From: Ruegeria sp. THAF33
Lineage (GTDB): Bacteria > Pseudomonadota > Alphaproteobacteria > Rhodobacterales > Rhodobacteraceae
Direction: 5' to 3'
Assembly: GCF_009363615.1 (NCBI RefSeq)
Contig: NZ_CP045384.1
Location: forward strand, 1,362,501 to 1,426,500
DNA: 64,000 nucleotides
The notes under the pieces are model-generated. The model made no database searches, had not been told where the DNA came from, and worked only from the letters and a program-made list of their open reading frames with translations. Shown here piece after piece: positions 47,815-56,726 of this stretch; position 1 is the stretch's first letter, and the number at the start of each line of letters is the position of its first letter. Made by a program: the position numbers and the translations under genes.

Positions 47815-49593
47815 ATGAACTCGGACGTGCGATCAGGCTGGTCAAAGCTGCTGAAACCGTTTCGCGGCGCCCCGTTGGGGTGGCGGCTGCGGCTGGCTGT
47901 TATTGTATTGATGGTGGCAACAATCGCAACGGTTTGGATCACCAACCGCTTGTTGACCGACAGGTTCACCGAATCCACCCGCAACCGGGCCGAGCTTCGC
48001 CTTGCGCTGTATTCCGGCAATTTGCTGAGCGAACTGCGCCGCAACTCGATCGTGCCCCAGTTGCTGGCGCGGGACCCGACACTGATTTCGGCGCTGCAAT
48101 CCAGGGACTATTCGTTATCGACGCAGCGTTTGATTTCGTTCGTTGAGGAAATCGGTGCGGCGTCGTTGATGCTGTTGGATGGTGACGGGCGAACGGTTGC
48201 GGCGACGGATCGGAACAGGCTGGGCGAGGCGCACAGGAATATTCCGTATTTTGTGGACGCGATCCGGTCAAATGCGACGATCTTTTCCGTTATTCCCAAG
48301 GAATCCGGCGGATACAGCTTTGTCTATTCGCGCCGGCTTGAAAACAGCGCGGAAATACTGGGCGTGATCGTTGTCGAAGTTGATCTGCAAAAGTTTGAAC
48401 AGGCATGGGCCGGTATTTCGGATGCGGTGATGGTCACTGACAGCACCGGAACCATCATTCTGTCCACCGAACCGCGCTGGCGGGGTCTGGATGAGGGGGC
48501 GGCCCTGCTGCGTCAACCGCCGCAAGGGGCGATCCAGCGGGCCATTCGGGCGACGACCGATTGGACCGCTTTGCCACCTGACGCCTACCTGCAAGGCGAG
48601 GCCGTGATGCGTCTGGAAACGCGCATCCCGTTCCGCGGCTGGCAAATGACATCATTCACGACCTATGCCTCGATCCGCGAGAAAGTGAACAGCGTTCTGG
48701 CGCTCGAGATCATGGGCTTTGCGATTCTTCTGGCGCTGACGTTCTACGCGCTGAGCCGACGGGCGACGCTGCGCATGACCCTGTTTCAGCGCGAGTCGGC
48801 AGAGCTTCGCGCATTGAACGCCAGGCTACAGCGGGAAATCGCTGAACGCGAACGGGTTGAAAAGACGTTGGATTTGGCCGAACAGACCCTTGCCCAAAGC
48901 TCGAAACTTGCAGCTCTGGGTGAGATGTCAGCGGCGGTCAGTCACGAGCTGAATCAACCTCTGGCTGCAATGAAAACCTATCTGGCCGGTGCCCGTCTGC
49001 TGTTGCGTCGAAACCGGCCCGAAGAGGCATTGGCCAGCTTTGGCCGGATCGATGGCCTGATCGAGCGGATGGGGGCGATTACGCGGCAGCTCAAATCTTA
49101 CGCGCGCAAGGGGGCAGATGCGTTTTCACCTGTAAATCTTGGCGAAGCGCTGGCCTCGGCCTTGTCGATGATGGAGCCACAGCTGCGTCAGCGCCATGTG
49201 AAGATCACCCAGATCCTGCCGGAAGAACCGGTGGTGGTGATGGGGGATCGGATGCGGATCGAGCAGGTGATGGTCAACCTCTTGCGCAATGCGCTGGACG
49301 CCACCAAATCAGTGGCAGAGCCGGATGTGGAAATCATCTTGGCGGCGGGTGACACGGCTGTACTGACGGTACGCGACAACGGGCATGGGATCGAGGATAT
49401 CGAGAACCTGTTCGAGCCGTTCTATACCACCAAACAGCCCGGAGACGGGGTGGGCCTGGGGCTTGCCATCTCGTCGGGGATCGTGAACGACCATGGGGGA
49501 CGGCTGACTGCGCGCAACGGCCAATACGGTGGCGCGGTGTTTGAAATGCAGTTGCCAGCACTGGGAAGCGACGGCCTTGAGGCCGCGGAATAA
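47815..49593 (+). CDS. dctB: C4-dicarboxylate sensor histidine kinase DctB
   Basis: DctB senses periplasmic C4-dicarboxylates and phosphorylates DctD. The 592-residue protein has an N-terminal membrane helix (LRLAVIVLMVATIATVWI), a periplasmic double-PAS/Cache sensor domain (about residues 50-295), and a second membrane helix (GFAILLALTFYAL), then a coiled coil. The phosphoacceptor His377 is in SHELNQPLAAMKTY. The ATPase has N-box LLRNALDATK, G1 VRDNGHGI and G2 GVGLGLAIS. The family usually couples uptake of succinate, malate and fumarate to gene induction. dctD starts 12 bases downstream. The transporter genes (dctPQM or dctA) are not in this window. Confidence 0.93.
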   Translation: MNSDVRSGWSKLLKPFRGAPLGWRLRLAVIVLMVATIATVWITNRLLTDRFTESTRNRAELRLALYSGNLLSELRRNSIVPQLLARDPTLISALQSRDYSLSTQRLISFVEEIGAASLMLLDGDGRTVAATDRNRLGEAHRNIPYFVDAIRSNATIFSVIPKESGGYSFVYSRRLENSAEILGVIVVEVDLQKFEQAWAGISDAVMVTDSTGTIILSTEPRWRGLDEGAALLRQPPQGAIQRAIRATTDWTALPPDAYLQGEAVMRLETRIPFRGWQMTSFTTYASIREKVNSVLALEIMGFAILLALTFYALSRRATLRMTLFQRESAELRALNARLQREIAERERVEKTLDLAEQTLAQSSKLAALGEMSAAVSHELNQPLAAMKTYLAGARLLLRRNRPEEALASFGRIDGLIERMGAITRQLKSYARKGADAFSPVNLGEALASALSMMEPQLRQRHVKITQILPEEPVVVMGDRMRIEQVMVNLLRNALDATKSVAEPDVEIILAAGDTAVLTVRDNGHGIEDIENLFEPFYTTKQPGDGVGLGLAISSGIVNDHGGRLTARNGQYGGAVFEMQLPALGSDGLEAAE

Positions 49594-49605
49594 CGAGGAA
49601 TGACT

Positions 49606-50940
49606 ATGGCACAGGCCATGAAAATCGCCATTGTGGATGACGAACAGGACATGCGCCAATCGATCAGCCAATGGCTTGCTTTGTCCGGATATGACACGGA
49701 AACCTTTGCCAGCGCCGAGGACGCGCTCAAGGTTCTGGGGCCGGATTATCCTGGGATTGTTATTTCGGACATCAAGATGCCCGGAATGGACGGCATTCAG
49801 CTTCTGAAAAAGCTGATGGGCGCCGACAGCACCCTACCGGTGATCATGATCACCGGCCACGGTGATGTGCCGATGGCGGTTGAAGCGATGCGCGTTGGCG
49901 CGTTCGACTTCCTTGAAAAACCGTTCAACCCCGATCGGATGTCCGAACTGGCCAAACGCGCCAGCAATGCGCGCCGTCTGACTCTGGACAACCGTGCCCT
50001 GCGGCGCGAGCTGTCCGGCGGCACCCAGATCATGAACAAGCTGATCGGTGCCAGCCCGGTCATGGAGCGGCTGCGTGAGGATATTCTGGATCTCGGCCAG
50101 GCTGACGGCCATGTGTTGATCGACGGTGAAACCGGTACCGGGAAAACGCTTGTGGCTCACGCGCTTCATGCCGTTGGCAGCCGTGCCGGCAAGAAGTTTG
50201 TTCTGGTGTCCTGCGCCGCGCTTGAAGAAGACGCACTGGCCAAGCGCCTGTTTGGCCCCATGATGCCCGAAGATGCGCAACTGCCCGCCATCGAAGAGGC
50301 GCGTGGCGGCACGCTGGTTCTGGAAGATGTGGAAGCGTTGAGCGATACGTTGCAGGCCAAGCTGCTGAGCGTGATGAACGAGCAGGGCACACCTGCGGAG
50401 ACCCGGATCGTTGCCATCTCGAACCTGCAGGAGGCGGGCAAGACGTCGGAAGACGTGCTGCGCCCGGACCTGTTCTATCGCCTGGCCGCGCTGCGCATCA
50501 CCATGCCGCCGTTGCGGCAGCGGGGCGAAGATATCCTGACCCTGTTTACCCGTCTCAGTGAGCAGTTTGCCGAAGAATACGGTTGCGATGCCCCCCAGGT
50601 GAGCGCGCAGGAAGCTGCGCAATTGTTGCAGGCGCCATGGCCCGGCAATGTGCGTCAGTTGATCAACATTGCCGAACGGGCGGTTCTGCAATCGCGCCGT
50701 GGCTCGGGCACCATCGCGTCTTTGTTGATGTCCGATCACGAAGAGATGCAGCCGGTGATGACCACCGAGGGCAAGCCGTTGAAGGAATATGTCGAAGCGT
50801 TCGAACGTATGCTGATTGATAATACGATGCGCAGGCACAAAGGCTCTATTGCGTCAGTCATGGACGAGCTTTGCCTTCCTCGCCGGACGCTGAACGAGAA
50901 GATGGCCAAATACGGCCTTCAGCGTTCGGACTATTTGTAA
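49606..50940 (+). CDS. dctD: DctD-type response regulator lacking the GAFTGA loop
   Basis: The 444-residue protein has a receiver domain (Asp55 in VISDIKMPGMDG), a AAA+ domain with Walker A GETGTGKT (about 174-181), and a Fis-type helix-turn-helix C-terminus (LCLPRRTLNEKMAKYGLQ). In sigma-54 activators a GAFTGA loop follows LFG, but here LFGPMMPEDAQLPAIEEARGG replaces it, so sigma-54 contact is unlikely. The Walker B reads LVLEDVE instead of LFLDE. Sensor II arginines (FYRLAALRITMPPLRQR) remain. GAGG lies 6 bases before the ATG at 49606. Possibly it works with sigma-70, as Rhodobacter NtrC does. Confidence 0.9.
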   Translation: MAQAMKIAIVDDEQDMRQSISQWLALSGYDTETFASAEDALKVLGPDYPGIVISDIKMPGMDGIQLLKKLMGADSTLPVIMITGHGDVPMAVEAMRVGAFDFLEKPFNPDRMSELAKRASNARRLTLDNRALRRELSGGTQIMNKLIGASPVMERLREDILDLGQADGHVLIDGETGTGKTLVAHALHAVGSRAGKKFVLVSCAALEEDALAKRLFGPMMPEDAQLPAIEEARGGTLVLEDVEALSDTLQAKLLSVMNEQGTPAETRIVAISNLQEAGKTSEDVLRPDLFYRLAALRITMPPLRQRGEDILTLFTRLSEQFAEEYGCDAPQVSAQEAAQLLQAPWPGNVRQLINIAERAVLQSRRGSGTIASLLMSDHEEMQPVMTTEGKPLKEYVEAFERMLIDNTMRRHKGSIASVMDELCLPRRTLNEKMAKYGLQRSDYL

Positions 50941-51448
50941 GCGATGCGATTTGGGGGCTCTGCCCCCGTCGCCTATGGCGCCTCCCCCGGGATATTTTTG
51001 GCCAGATGAAGGGGGCGGCGACGCTGGTTTGGGCACGGAATGAAGTTTGCCCATTGTCTTTTCCACAGGGTTGCTTTTATTGTGTCGGAACGGGCCGGGC
51101 GATTTTGACGCCTGCAAGTCCCGAATCTTTGAGTTTCGCTGCTGATCCGTTGGTGAGGGTCAAGACCTCGCGGTTCAGCAGACCGATTATGCCCCTTAAG
51201 GGGCAGTGGAGTACCTGAGCCCGGGATCACTGGGCGAAAGGAATAAATGGGCAGGCTGCGTTCAGACGCGCCTGTCGGAGAAGAACCGCGATGACGCGCG
51301 CGCAACGATTGAGAGAACGGGCAGGGGGCCACAGCGCCAGACCCTGCCGCGCGCCGTCTGATATCGCCCTGACAAGACACCTCCCCAAAAGCGCCTGTCC
51401 GCCTGGACAGGTCAGGACAACGCGTTTGGCGCGGTGCACCAAGGACAA
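50941..51448. other. Long intergenic region between dctD and rne: repeat-like block and structured rne leader
   Basis: The first 75 bases hold a GC-rich block with two short perfect hairpins (GGGGGC-TCT-GCCCCC at 50953-50967 and CGCC-TAT-GGCG next to it) and the end CCTCCCCCGGGATATTTTTGG. The rest probably carries the rne promoter and a long untranslated leader. Visible stems include GGCAGGG/CCCTGCC (51320-51348) and CCTGTCC-GCCT-GGACAGG (51394-51411). RNase E genes in other bacteria are autoregulated through structured leaders; the same is inferred here. I see no protein gene. Confidence 0.6.
50953..51014. repeat. Rhodobacteraceae-type intergenic repeat element
   Basis: A G-rich run and C-rich run with short perfect dyads, ending in GGGATATTTTTGGCCAGATG, resembles a block I associate with many intergenic regions in Rhodobacteraceae. 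That is from memory, not from a comparison within this window, where it occurs once. It may also serve as terminator for dctD, because the last hairpin precedes a T-run. Confidence 0.4.
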
Positions 51449-54319
51449 ATGGCTAAGAAAATGCTTATCGATGCCACCCACGCGGAGGAAACCCGCGTCG
51501 TGGTGGTTGACGGAAACAAGGTCGAGGAGTTCGATTTTGAATCCGAAAACAAACGCCAGCTTGCCGGCAACATCTATCTTGCAAAAGTAACGCGGGTTGA
51601 GCCGTCGCTTCAGGCGGCCTTTGTGGATTATGGCGGGAACCGGCATGGCTTCCTGGCATTCTCTGAAATTCATCCGGATTATTACCAGATCCCCGTCGCC
51701 GACCGTGAGGCGTTGATGGAGGAAGAGCGCGCCTATGCCGAGGCCATGAAGGCGCGGGATGAGGCTGAGGAGGCCAAATCCAAGAAGCGGCGGACCCGGT
51801 CTCGCGCGAAGGCTGCTGACGTGAAATCGGATGATCCGGTTGAAACGATGGAGGTTTCGACCGAACCAACCGGCATGGAAACCATCGATCTGGACGAGGG
51901 TGAAGAAGCAGATGTTGATGTTCCGGAAGGAACGTCGCCGATGGAAGTCGTCGCTGAAACTCCGGTAGAGGAGCCGGTTGACGATGACGCGCCGGCCACT
52001 GAAGAAGCAACCGAAACCGCATCGGATGAGGCAGCACTTGACGACGTTGCCGAGGAAGCCACTGAACAGGCTGTCGATGTGTTGGACGACGACGCAGAGG
52101 ATCAGGCCGAAGAGCCAGTGGAAGCCATTGAAGACATTCAATCGGAAGGGCATGAAGCCCAATCCGAGCCGGAGCAAGCAGAAGAACCTGTTGAAGCTGC
52201 GGATGATGAACAAGACCCTGATGAGGACGTTGACGAAACCAAAAGCACAGACGCTGCATCAAAAGACGCATCGATTGAATCGGTTGCTGATGATGATGAC
52301 AGCGAAGACATTCGTCCTCCGCGCAAACCGCGCCCGCGTCGCTACAAGATACAGGAAGTCATCAAAGTACGTCAGGTCCTTCTGGTGCAGGTTGTCAAGG
52401 AAGAGCGCGGAAACAAGGGTGCTGCGCTGACCACCTATCTTTCGCTGGCAGGACGGTATTGTGTTCTGATGCCCAATACCGCACGTGGTGGTGGCATCAG
52501 CCGCAAGATTACCAACGCGGCGGACAGGAAAAAGCTGAAAGAGATCGCAACGGATATCGATGTTCCGACCGGGGCGGGTTTGATCATTCGAACTGCCGGG
52601 GCCAAGCGAACCAAATCCGAGATCAAACGCGACTATGAGTACCTCCAGCGTTTGTGGGAGCAGATCCGGGCGCTGACACTGGAATCCATCGCGCCGGCAA
52701 AGATCTATGAAGAAGGTGATCTGATCAAACGGTCGATCCGAGATCTTTACAACCGTGATATCGACGAAGTCTTGGTCGAAGGCGAGGGCGGGTACCGCAT
52801 CGCCAAGGACTTCATGAAGATGATCATGCCGTCACACGCCAAGAACGTGAAACGGTACGAAGATGCGCTGCCTCTGTTCGCGCGCTATCAGGTGGAAAGT
52901 TATCTGGCCGGGATGTTCAATCCTACCGTACAGCTGAAATCCGGTGGCTATATCGTAATCGGCGTGACGGAAGCACTGGTGGCGATCGACGTGAACTCGG
53001 GCCGTGCCACCAAGGAAGGTTCGATCGAGGAAACCGCACTCAAGACCAACCTCGAGGCCGCTGAAGAGGTTGCACGTCAGCTGCGCCTGCGCGATCTCGC
53101 CGGTCTGATCGTCATCGACTTTATCGACATGGACGAGCGCAAGAACAACTCGGCTGTCGAAAAGCGTTTGAAAGACAAACTGAAAACGGACCGCGCCCGC
53201 ATCCAGGTTGGTCGTATTTCGGGTTTTGGTCTGCTGGAGATGAGCCGTCAGCGTCTGCGCCCCGGCATGATCGAGGCAACGACACAGCCGTGCCCGGCCT
53301 GTCACGGCACCGGTCTGATCCGCTCGGACGACAACATGGCCTTGTCGATCCTGCGTCAGATCGAAGAAGAAGGTACCCGCCGCCGTTCGCGCGAAGTCCT
53401 GGTGCGCTGCCCTGTCAGCATCGCCAACTTCCTGATGAACCAGAAGCGAGAGCATATTGCGCAGATCGAGGCGCGTTATGGGCTTTCAGTGAGGATCGAA
53501 GGGGATATCCATTTAGTCAGCCCGGACTTCTCGATGGAGAAGTTCAAGACGGCCAGCCGGATTGTTCCCGAGGCCACGGCGCCTGTTGTTTCTGTCGATG
53601 CGTCGCTGATGGATCTTGTCGATTCATCGGACGCGGAAGAGACCGAAGAGGAAATCGCTCAGACCGAAGAAGAGGCAAAGCCCAAGCGCAAGCGCCGTCG
53701 TCGTCGTCGCAAGAAAGGTTCGGGCAATGGCGATGCGCCGGAGCAGGCCGCGGAAGAGGGTGACGCGCCTGCACAAGAAGACGCAGAGAGCGATACGCCT
53801 GACGTCGAAAGTGCTGAGCCGGCTGAAGCTGAGGCTTCGGAGGAAGAAAAACCGGCAAAGCCCAAGCGCAAACGCGCCCCGCGCCGTCGCAAGAAAGATG
53901 CGGTTGCCGAAGAAGTTGCGGATCAGCCTGAAGAGCGATCTTCCACGACGGCCGACGCTGCAACGGAAGAGCCGGCAGCCGAGGAAACCGGCGAGAGCAT
54001 CGCGGGCGAAAGCGCCGAGGTAGCGGCAGAGCCGGTTGAGGAGGCCGCTGAACCAGCCGAAGCCCAGGCTGACGCTCCTCCGTCGGAAGAGCAACCTGCA
54101 AACGGTGTGGATGCGGCACAAGCGGTTGAAGAAGCGGATGAGGCGGAAAAGCAATCTGCGGAAGCCTTAGAAGCCGCTGACGTTGCAGAAACCGAAGATC
54201 CTGCCGAAGCCGGGCCAGCGGAAGCAACGCCCGAGCCGGTGCTTGAAAGCGTGGCGGAAGAGCCTGAACCCGTACCCGCCAAGCCCAAACGACGCGGTTG
54301 GTGGTCGCTGGGAAGTTAA
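51449..54319 (+). CDS. rne: Ribonuclease E with acidic insertion in the S1 domain
   Basis: RNase E makes the first cuts in mRNA decay and processes rRNA and tRNA. The 956-residue protein has an S1 domain (from about residue 35) split by an acidic, low-complexity insertion at about 95-290, then RNase H-like and DNase I-like parts with catalytic Asp514 (AIDVNSGR) and Asp557 (VIDFIDMD). The zinc link is CPACHGTG. The C-terminal third is acidic with arginine-rich patches (KRKRRRRRRKK and others), which bind RNA or partners in the degradosome. ATG at 51449 follows AAGGA. A long leader lies upstream and a strong terminator downstream. Confidence 0.96.
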   Translation: MAKKMLIDATHAEETRVVVVDGNKVEEFDFESENKRQLAGNIYLAKVTRVEPSLQAAFVDYGGNRHGFLAFSEIHPDYYQIPVADREALMEEERAYAEAMKARDEAEEAKSKKRRTRSRAKAADVKSDDPVETMEVSTEPTGMETIDLDEGEEADVDVPEGTSPMEVVAETPVEEPVDDDAPATEEATETASDEAALDDVAEEATEQAVDVLDDDAEDQAEEPVEAIEDIQSEGHEAQSEPEQAEEPVEAADDEQDPDEDVDETKSTDAASKDASIESVADDDDSEDIRPPRKPRPRRYKIQEVIKVRQVLLVQVVKEERGNKGAALTTYLSLAGRYCVLMPNTARGGGISRKITNAADRKKLKEIATDIDVPTGAGLIIRTAGAKRTKSEIKRDYEYLQRLWEQIRALTLESIAPAKIYEEGDLIKRSIRDLYNRDIDEVLVEGEGGYRIAKDFMKMIMPSHAKNVKRYEDALPLFARYQVESYLAGMFNPTVQLKSGGYIVIGVTEALVAIDVNSGRATKEGSIEETALKTNLEAAEEVARQLRLRDLAGLIVIDFIDMDERKNNSAVEKRLKDKLKTDRARIQVGRISGFGLLEMSRQRLRPGMIEATTQPCPACHGTGLIRSDDNMALSILRQIEEEGTRRRSREVLVRCPVSIANFLMNQKREHIAQIEARYGLSVRIEGDIHLVSPDFSMEKFKTASRIVPEATAPVVSVDASLMDLVDSSDAEETEEEIAQTEEEAKPKRKRRRRRRKKGSGNGDAPEQAAEEGDAPAQEDAESDTPDVESAEPAEAEASEEEKPAKPKRKRAPRRRKKDAVAEEVADQPEERSSTTADAATEEPAAEETGESIAGESAEVAAEPVEEAAEPAEAQADAPPSEEQPANGVDAAQAVEEADEAEKQSAEALEAADVAETEDPAEAGPAEATPEPVLESVAEEPEPVPAKPKRRGWWSLGS

Positions 54320-54321
54320 TG

Positions 54322-54353
54322 AAAAAGGCGGGCTGATCGGCCCGCCTTTTTTT
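54322..54353 (+). terminator. Rho-independent terminator of rne
   Basis: GGCGGGC and GCCCGCC form a perfect 7-bp stem, extended by AAAAA opposite the T-run, with a 6-base loop and T7. It also acts in the minus direction for tusA, which ends at 54369. Confidence 0.9.
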
Positions 54354-54368
54354 GACCTGCAACGAAGG

Positions 54369-54602
54369 TCAGCTGGATTTTTGGATCAGATAGATCTGAT
54401 GTGCGCCGTCAGTGTCCTGCGAAAGCAGTGTATGCCCGGCCTCGGCACAAAAATGCGGAACATCCACGATGGCCGCAGGATCATCGGCCAGCACCCGCAG
54501 AACGGCACCCTCCGGCATGGATTTCAGTCGTTTGCGGGCTTTCAGGACGGGCAAGGGGCACAACAGGCCCAAAGCGTCCAGGGTATCTGTAATCTCTGAC
54601 AT
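54369..54602 (-). CDS. TusA-family sulfurtransferase
   Basis: The 77-residue protein has the TusA signature in DALGLLCPLPVLKARKRL, where the cysteine carries persulfide sulfur. The family delivers sulfur to tRNA thiolation, molybdenum cofactor or other sulfur routes. It lacks other domains. The start at 54602 has only a weak CCCGAAAATC before it, and no better alternative is seen within the conserved length. It diverges from the ccdA gene over about 106 bases. Next to a cytochrome c-type thiol carrier gene it could have a thiol or redox link, which is only a guess. Confidence 0.88.
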   Translation of the reverse strand: MSEITDTLDALGLLCPLPVLKARKRLKSMPEGAVLRVLADDPAAIVDVPHFCAEAGHTLLSQDTDGAHQIYLIQKSS

Positions 54603-54708
54603 GATTTTCGGGATAGGGTGAAGTTGTAATATTGTCCAGATTCCGAGCACGAGGATGTGACTGTTTGGCCCCGTGACGGATCGCTCTTCATCACATATGT
54701 GCAGAAAC

Positions 54709-55461
54709 ATGTTCGGAATCGAAATCATAGACGCGGGACTGCTGCCCGCCATGTTCGTCGCGCTGCTCGGCGGCCTGATCAGCTTTCTGTCGCCTTGCGT
54801 ATTGCCAATCGTACCGCCTTATCTGGCGTATATGAGCGGCGTTACCATACACGAGATGCAGGACGAGGCCCGCGCGCGGCGCAAGGCGACCATGTCGGCG
54901 CTGTTCTTTGTCATGGGCCTGTCGACCGTGTTTCTTCTGCTTGGCTTTACCGCATCGGCCTTTGGCGCGTTTGTGCTGCAAAATCAGGTGCTGTTCGCCA
55001 AGTTGTCCGGTGCCGTTGTCATCGTCTTTGGCCTTCACTTTCTGAATGTCTTCCGGATTCCTTTTCTGGATCGCGAAGCACGGATTGAAACCGGTGATTC
55101 CGGTGGGTCGGTCTTTGGCGCTTACATCCTTGGCCTGGCTTTTGCATTCGGCTGGACCCCGTGCATTGGTCCTCAACTGGGTGCGATCCTGTCACTGGCG
55201 GCGAACGAAGCGTCTGTCGCGCGTGGCACGTTTCTGCTGGGGGTTTACGCTGCGGGTTTGGGTATTCCGTTTTTGTTGGCAGCCATGTTCCTGAATCGCT
55301 CCATGACCGTGATGAACCGGATCAAACCGTATATGGGCACGATCGAAAAGATCATGGGTGGACTGTTGCTGTTTGTGGGCATCATGCTGATAACGGGGCT
55401 TTTCACCCGTTTCAGCTGGTGGTTGCTGGAAACTTTTCCGGCGCTGGCAAATTTCGGGTGA
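54709..55461 (+). CDS. ccdA: CcdA/DsbD-type thiol:disulfide membrane transporter
   Basis: CcdA carries reducing power across the inner membrane to keep apocytochrome c thiols reduced. The 250-residue protein has six predicted helices with the two redox cysteines in SFLSPCVLPIVPPY and FGWTPCIGPQLGA. The family signature is otherwise complete. The ATG at 54709 is the start that fits family alignments, though ATG at 54697 or a GTG at 54673 are possible. It is separated from the ccm cluster by about 13 kb but serves the same pathway. Confidence 0.93.
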   Translation: MFGIEIIDAGLLPAMFVALLGGLISFLSPCVLPIVPPYLAYMSGVTIHEMQDEARARRKATMSALFFVMGLSTVFLLLGFTASAFGAFVLQNQVLFAKLSGAVVIVFGLHFLNVFRIPFLDREARIETGDSGGSVFGAYILGLAFAFGWTPCIGPQLGAILSLAANEASVARGTFLLGVYAAGLGIPFLLAAMFLNRSMTVMNRIKPYMGTIEKIMGGLLLFVGIMLITGLFTRFSWWLLETFPALANFG

Positions 55462-55523
55462 TCAACTGACCCTCTTACCTTGGCTTCAAGCCTGCGTTAA
55501 CCTGCGCATCAGAAGGTAAGGGC

Positions 55524-56726
55524 ATGAGCAGTCACACAAATCAGCCGCAGGTGCGCAGACGTCGGGTGTTCTATATCCCCGGCTATGATCCGATGCCGCC
55601 CCGGCGATATCGCGAGCTGTATCGCAGTGAATCGCAGAAGCAGGCCCGGATCTCGGGGTACGAGATCGCCATATTCCCAAAGACAACGGACGGACGTTTC
55701 GGCTGGCGTGTGACCTCGGAACAAGATGGCCTGACTGTTGAAACGGAATTCGAGGTTCTGGTGTGGTCCGACATCGTGCGCGACAGCATGTCGGCCTCGA
55801 TCCCGGCGACCTATTGGCAATTGGCCCGCACGGCGTGGATCTACATATCAACCGGTACGTTGTGGCGTCTGATGCGATTGCGCAAGGGCCCGGTGATCGC
55901 TGCGTTGTATCCAGTGGCGATGTTGGTGTCTCAGCTGCTGATCGCGCTTGCGTTGGCATGGGCGTGCATAGCCATGGTAGGTTGGTGGGGGATATTCCCC
56001 GGAGCGGCCATCGCCGTCGCATTACTGCTGTGGTTTCGCAAGGTCGATAACCGGCTGTTTGCGTATTACCTGATGCATGATTACGCCTATTCAGCGCAGT
56101 TGAGCGGGCAAATGCCGGTCGAGCTGCGGGACAGGTTGTCTTCGTTTCGTGAAGCGATCCAAGAGGCGCTGAATTCCGATGTGGATGAGGTGCTGGTCGT
56201 TGGCCACAGCTCGGGCGCGCATCTGGGGGTGTCTGTTCTGGCCGAACTGATCCGAAAAACGAAAGTGCACGAGCAAGGCGTGGTGCTGTCGTTTCTCAGC
56301 CTGGGACAGGTGGTTCCCATGGTCTCGTTTCTGCCCCAGGCACACGATTTGCGGACCGATCTGCATTTCCTGTCCACACGGTCCGAGCTCAGCTGGATCG
56401 ATGTCTCGGCCCCCGGTGATGGCTGCGCCTTTGCGCTGTGCGATCCGGTTGCGGTCACGGGGGTGGCCGATGCTGATAAACGCTGGCCGCTGGTCCTGTC
56501 AGCGGCTTTTTCGCAAACCTTGTCTCCGGAACGCTGGAAAGCTTTGCGATGGCGATTTTTTCGCCTTCATTTTCAGTATCTTTGCGCCTTCGACAAGCCG
56601 GAAAGTTATGATTATTTCCGGATAACGGCTGGCCCGTTGACGCTGGGGCAAAGGTTTGCGGATCGTGAGGCTTCGCGCAGCCGCATCGAGACGCCTGTCT
56701 CCAAGTTCACCTCGGTAAAGCCATGA
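55524..56726 (+). CDS. Membrane-associated protein with GHSSG serine-hydrolase motif (unknown)
   Basis: This 400-residue protein is not one I can name. It begins RRVFYIPGYDPMPPRRYREL, similar to the first strand of alpha/beta hydrolases. Two hydrophobic helices follow at about residues 130-175 (AALYPVAMLVSQLLIALALAW and IFPGAAIAVALLLWF). A nucleophile-elbow VVGHSSGAHLGVSVL lies near residue 231. The Asp and His of a triad cannot be assigned with confidence. It overlaps the P450 gene by 4 bases, so both are made together and may act on the same hydrophobic substrate. The start is preceded by AAGG. Confidence 0.7.
   Translation: MSSHTNQPQVRRRRVFYIPGYDPMPPRRYRELYRSESQKQARISGYEIAIFPKTTDGRFGWRVTSEQDGLTVETEFEVLVWSDIVRDSMSASIPATYWQLARTAWIYISTGTLWRLMRLRKGPVIAALYPVAMLVSQLLIALALAWACIAMVGWWGIFPGAAIAVALLLWFRKVDNRLFAYYLMHDYAYSAQLSGQMPVELRDRLSSFREAIQEALNSDVDEVLVVGHSSGAHLGVSVLAELIRKTKVHEQGVVLSFLSLGQVVPMVSFLPQAHDLRTDLHFLSTRSELSWIDVSAPGDGCAFALCDPVAVTGVADADKRWPLVLSAAFSQTLSPERWKALRWRFFRLHFQYLCAFDKPESYDYFRITAGPLTLGQRFADREASRSRIETPVSKFTSVKP

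Noticed and set aside
50000..50400. Frameshift or deletion artefact in dctD explaining the missing GAFTGA
   Set aside because: The frame is continuous, the flanking motifs are in register and the domain has plausible length, so a true variant is more likely.
53544..54362. Low-complexity minus-strand frames opposite the C-terminus of rne
   Set aside because: They mirror the acidic/arginine-rich RNase E tail and carry no independent signal.
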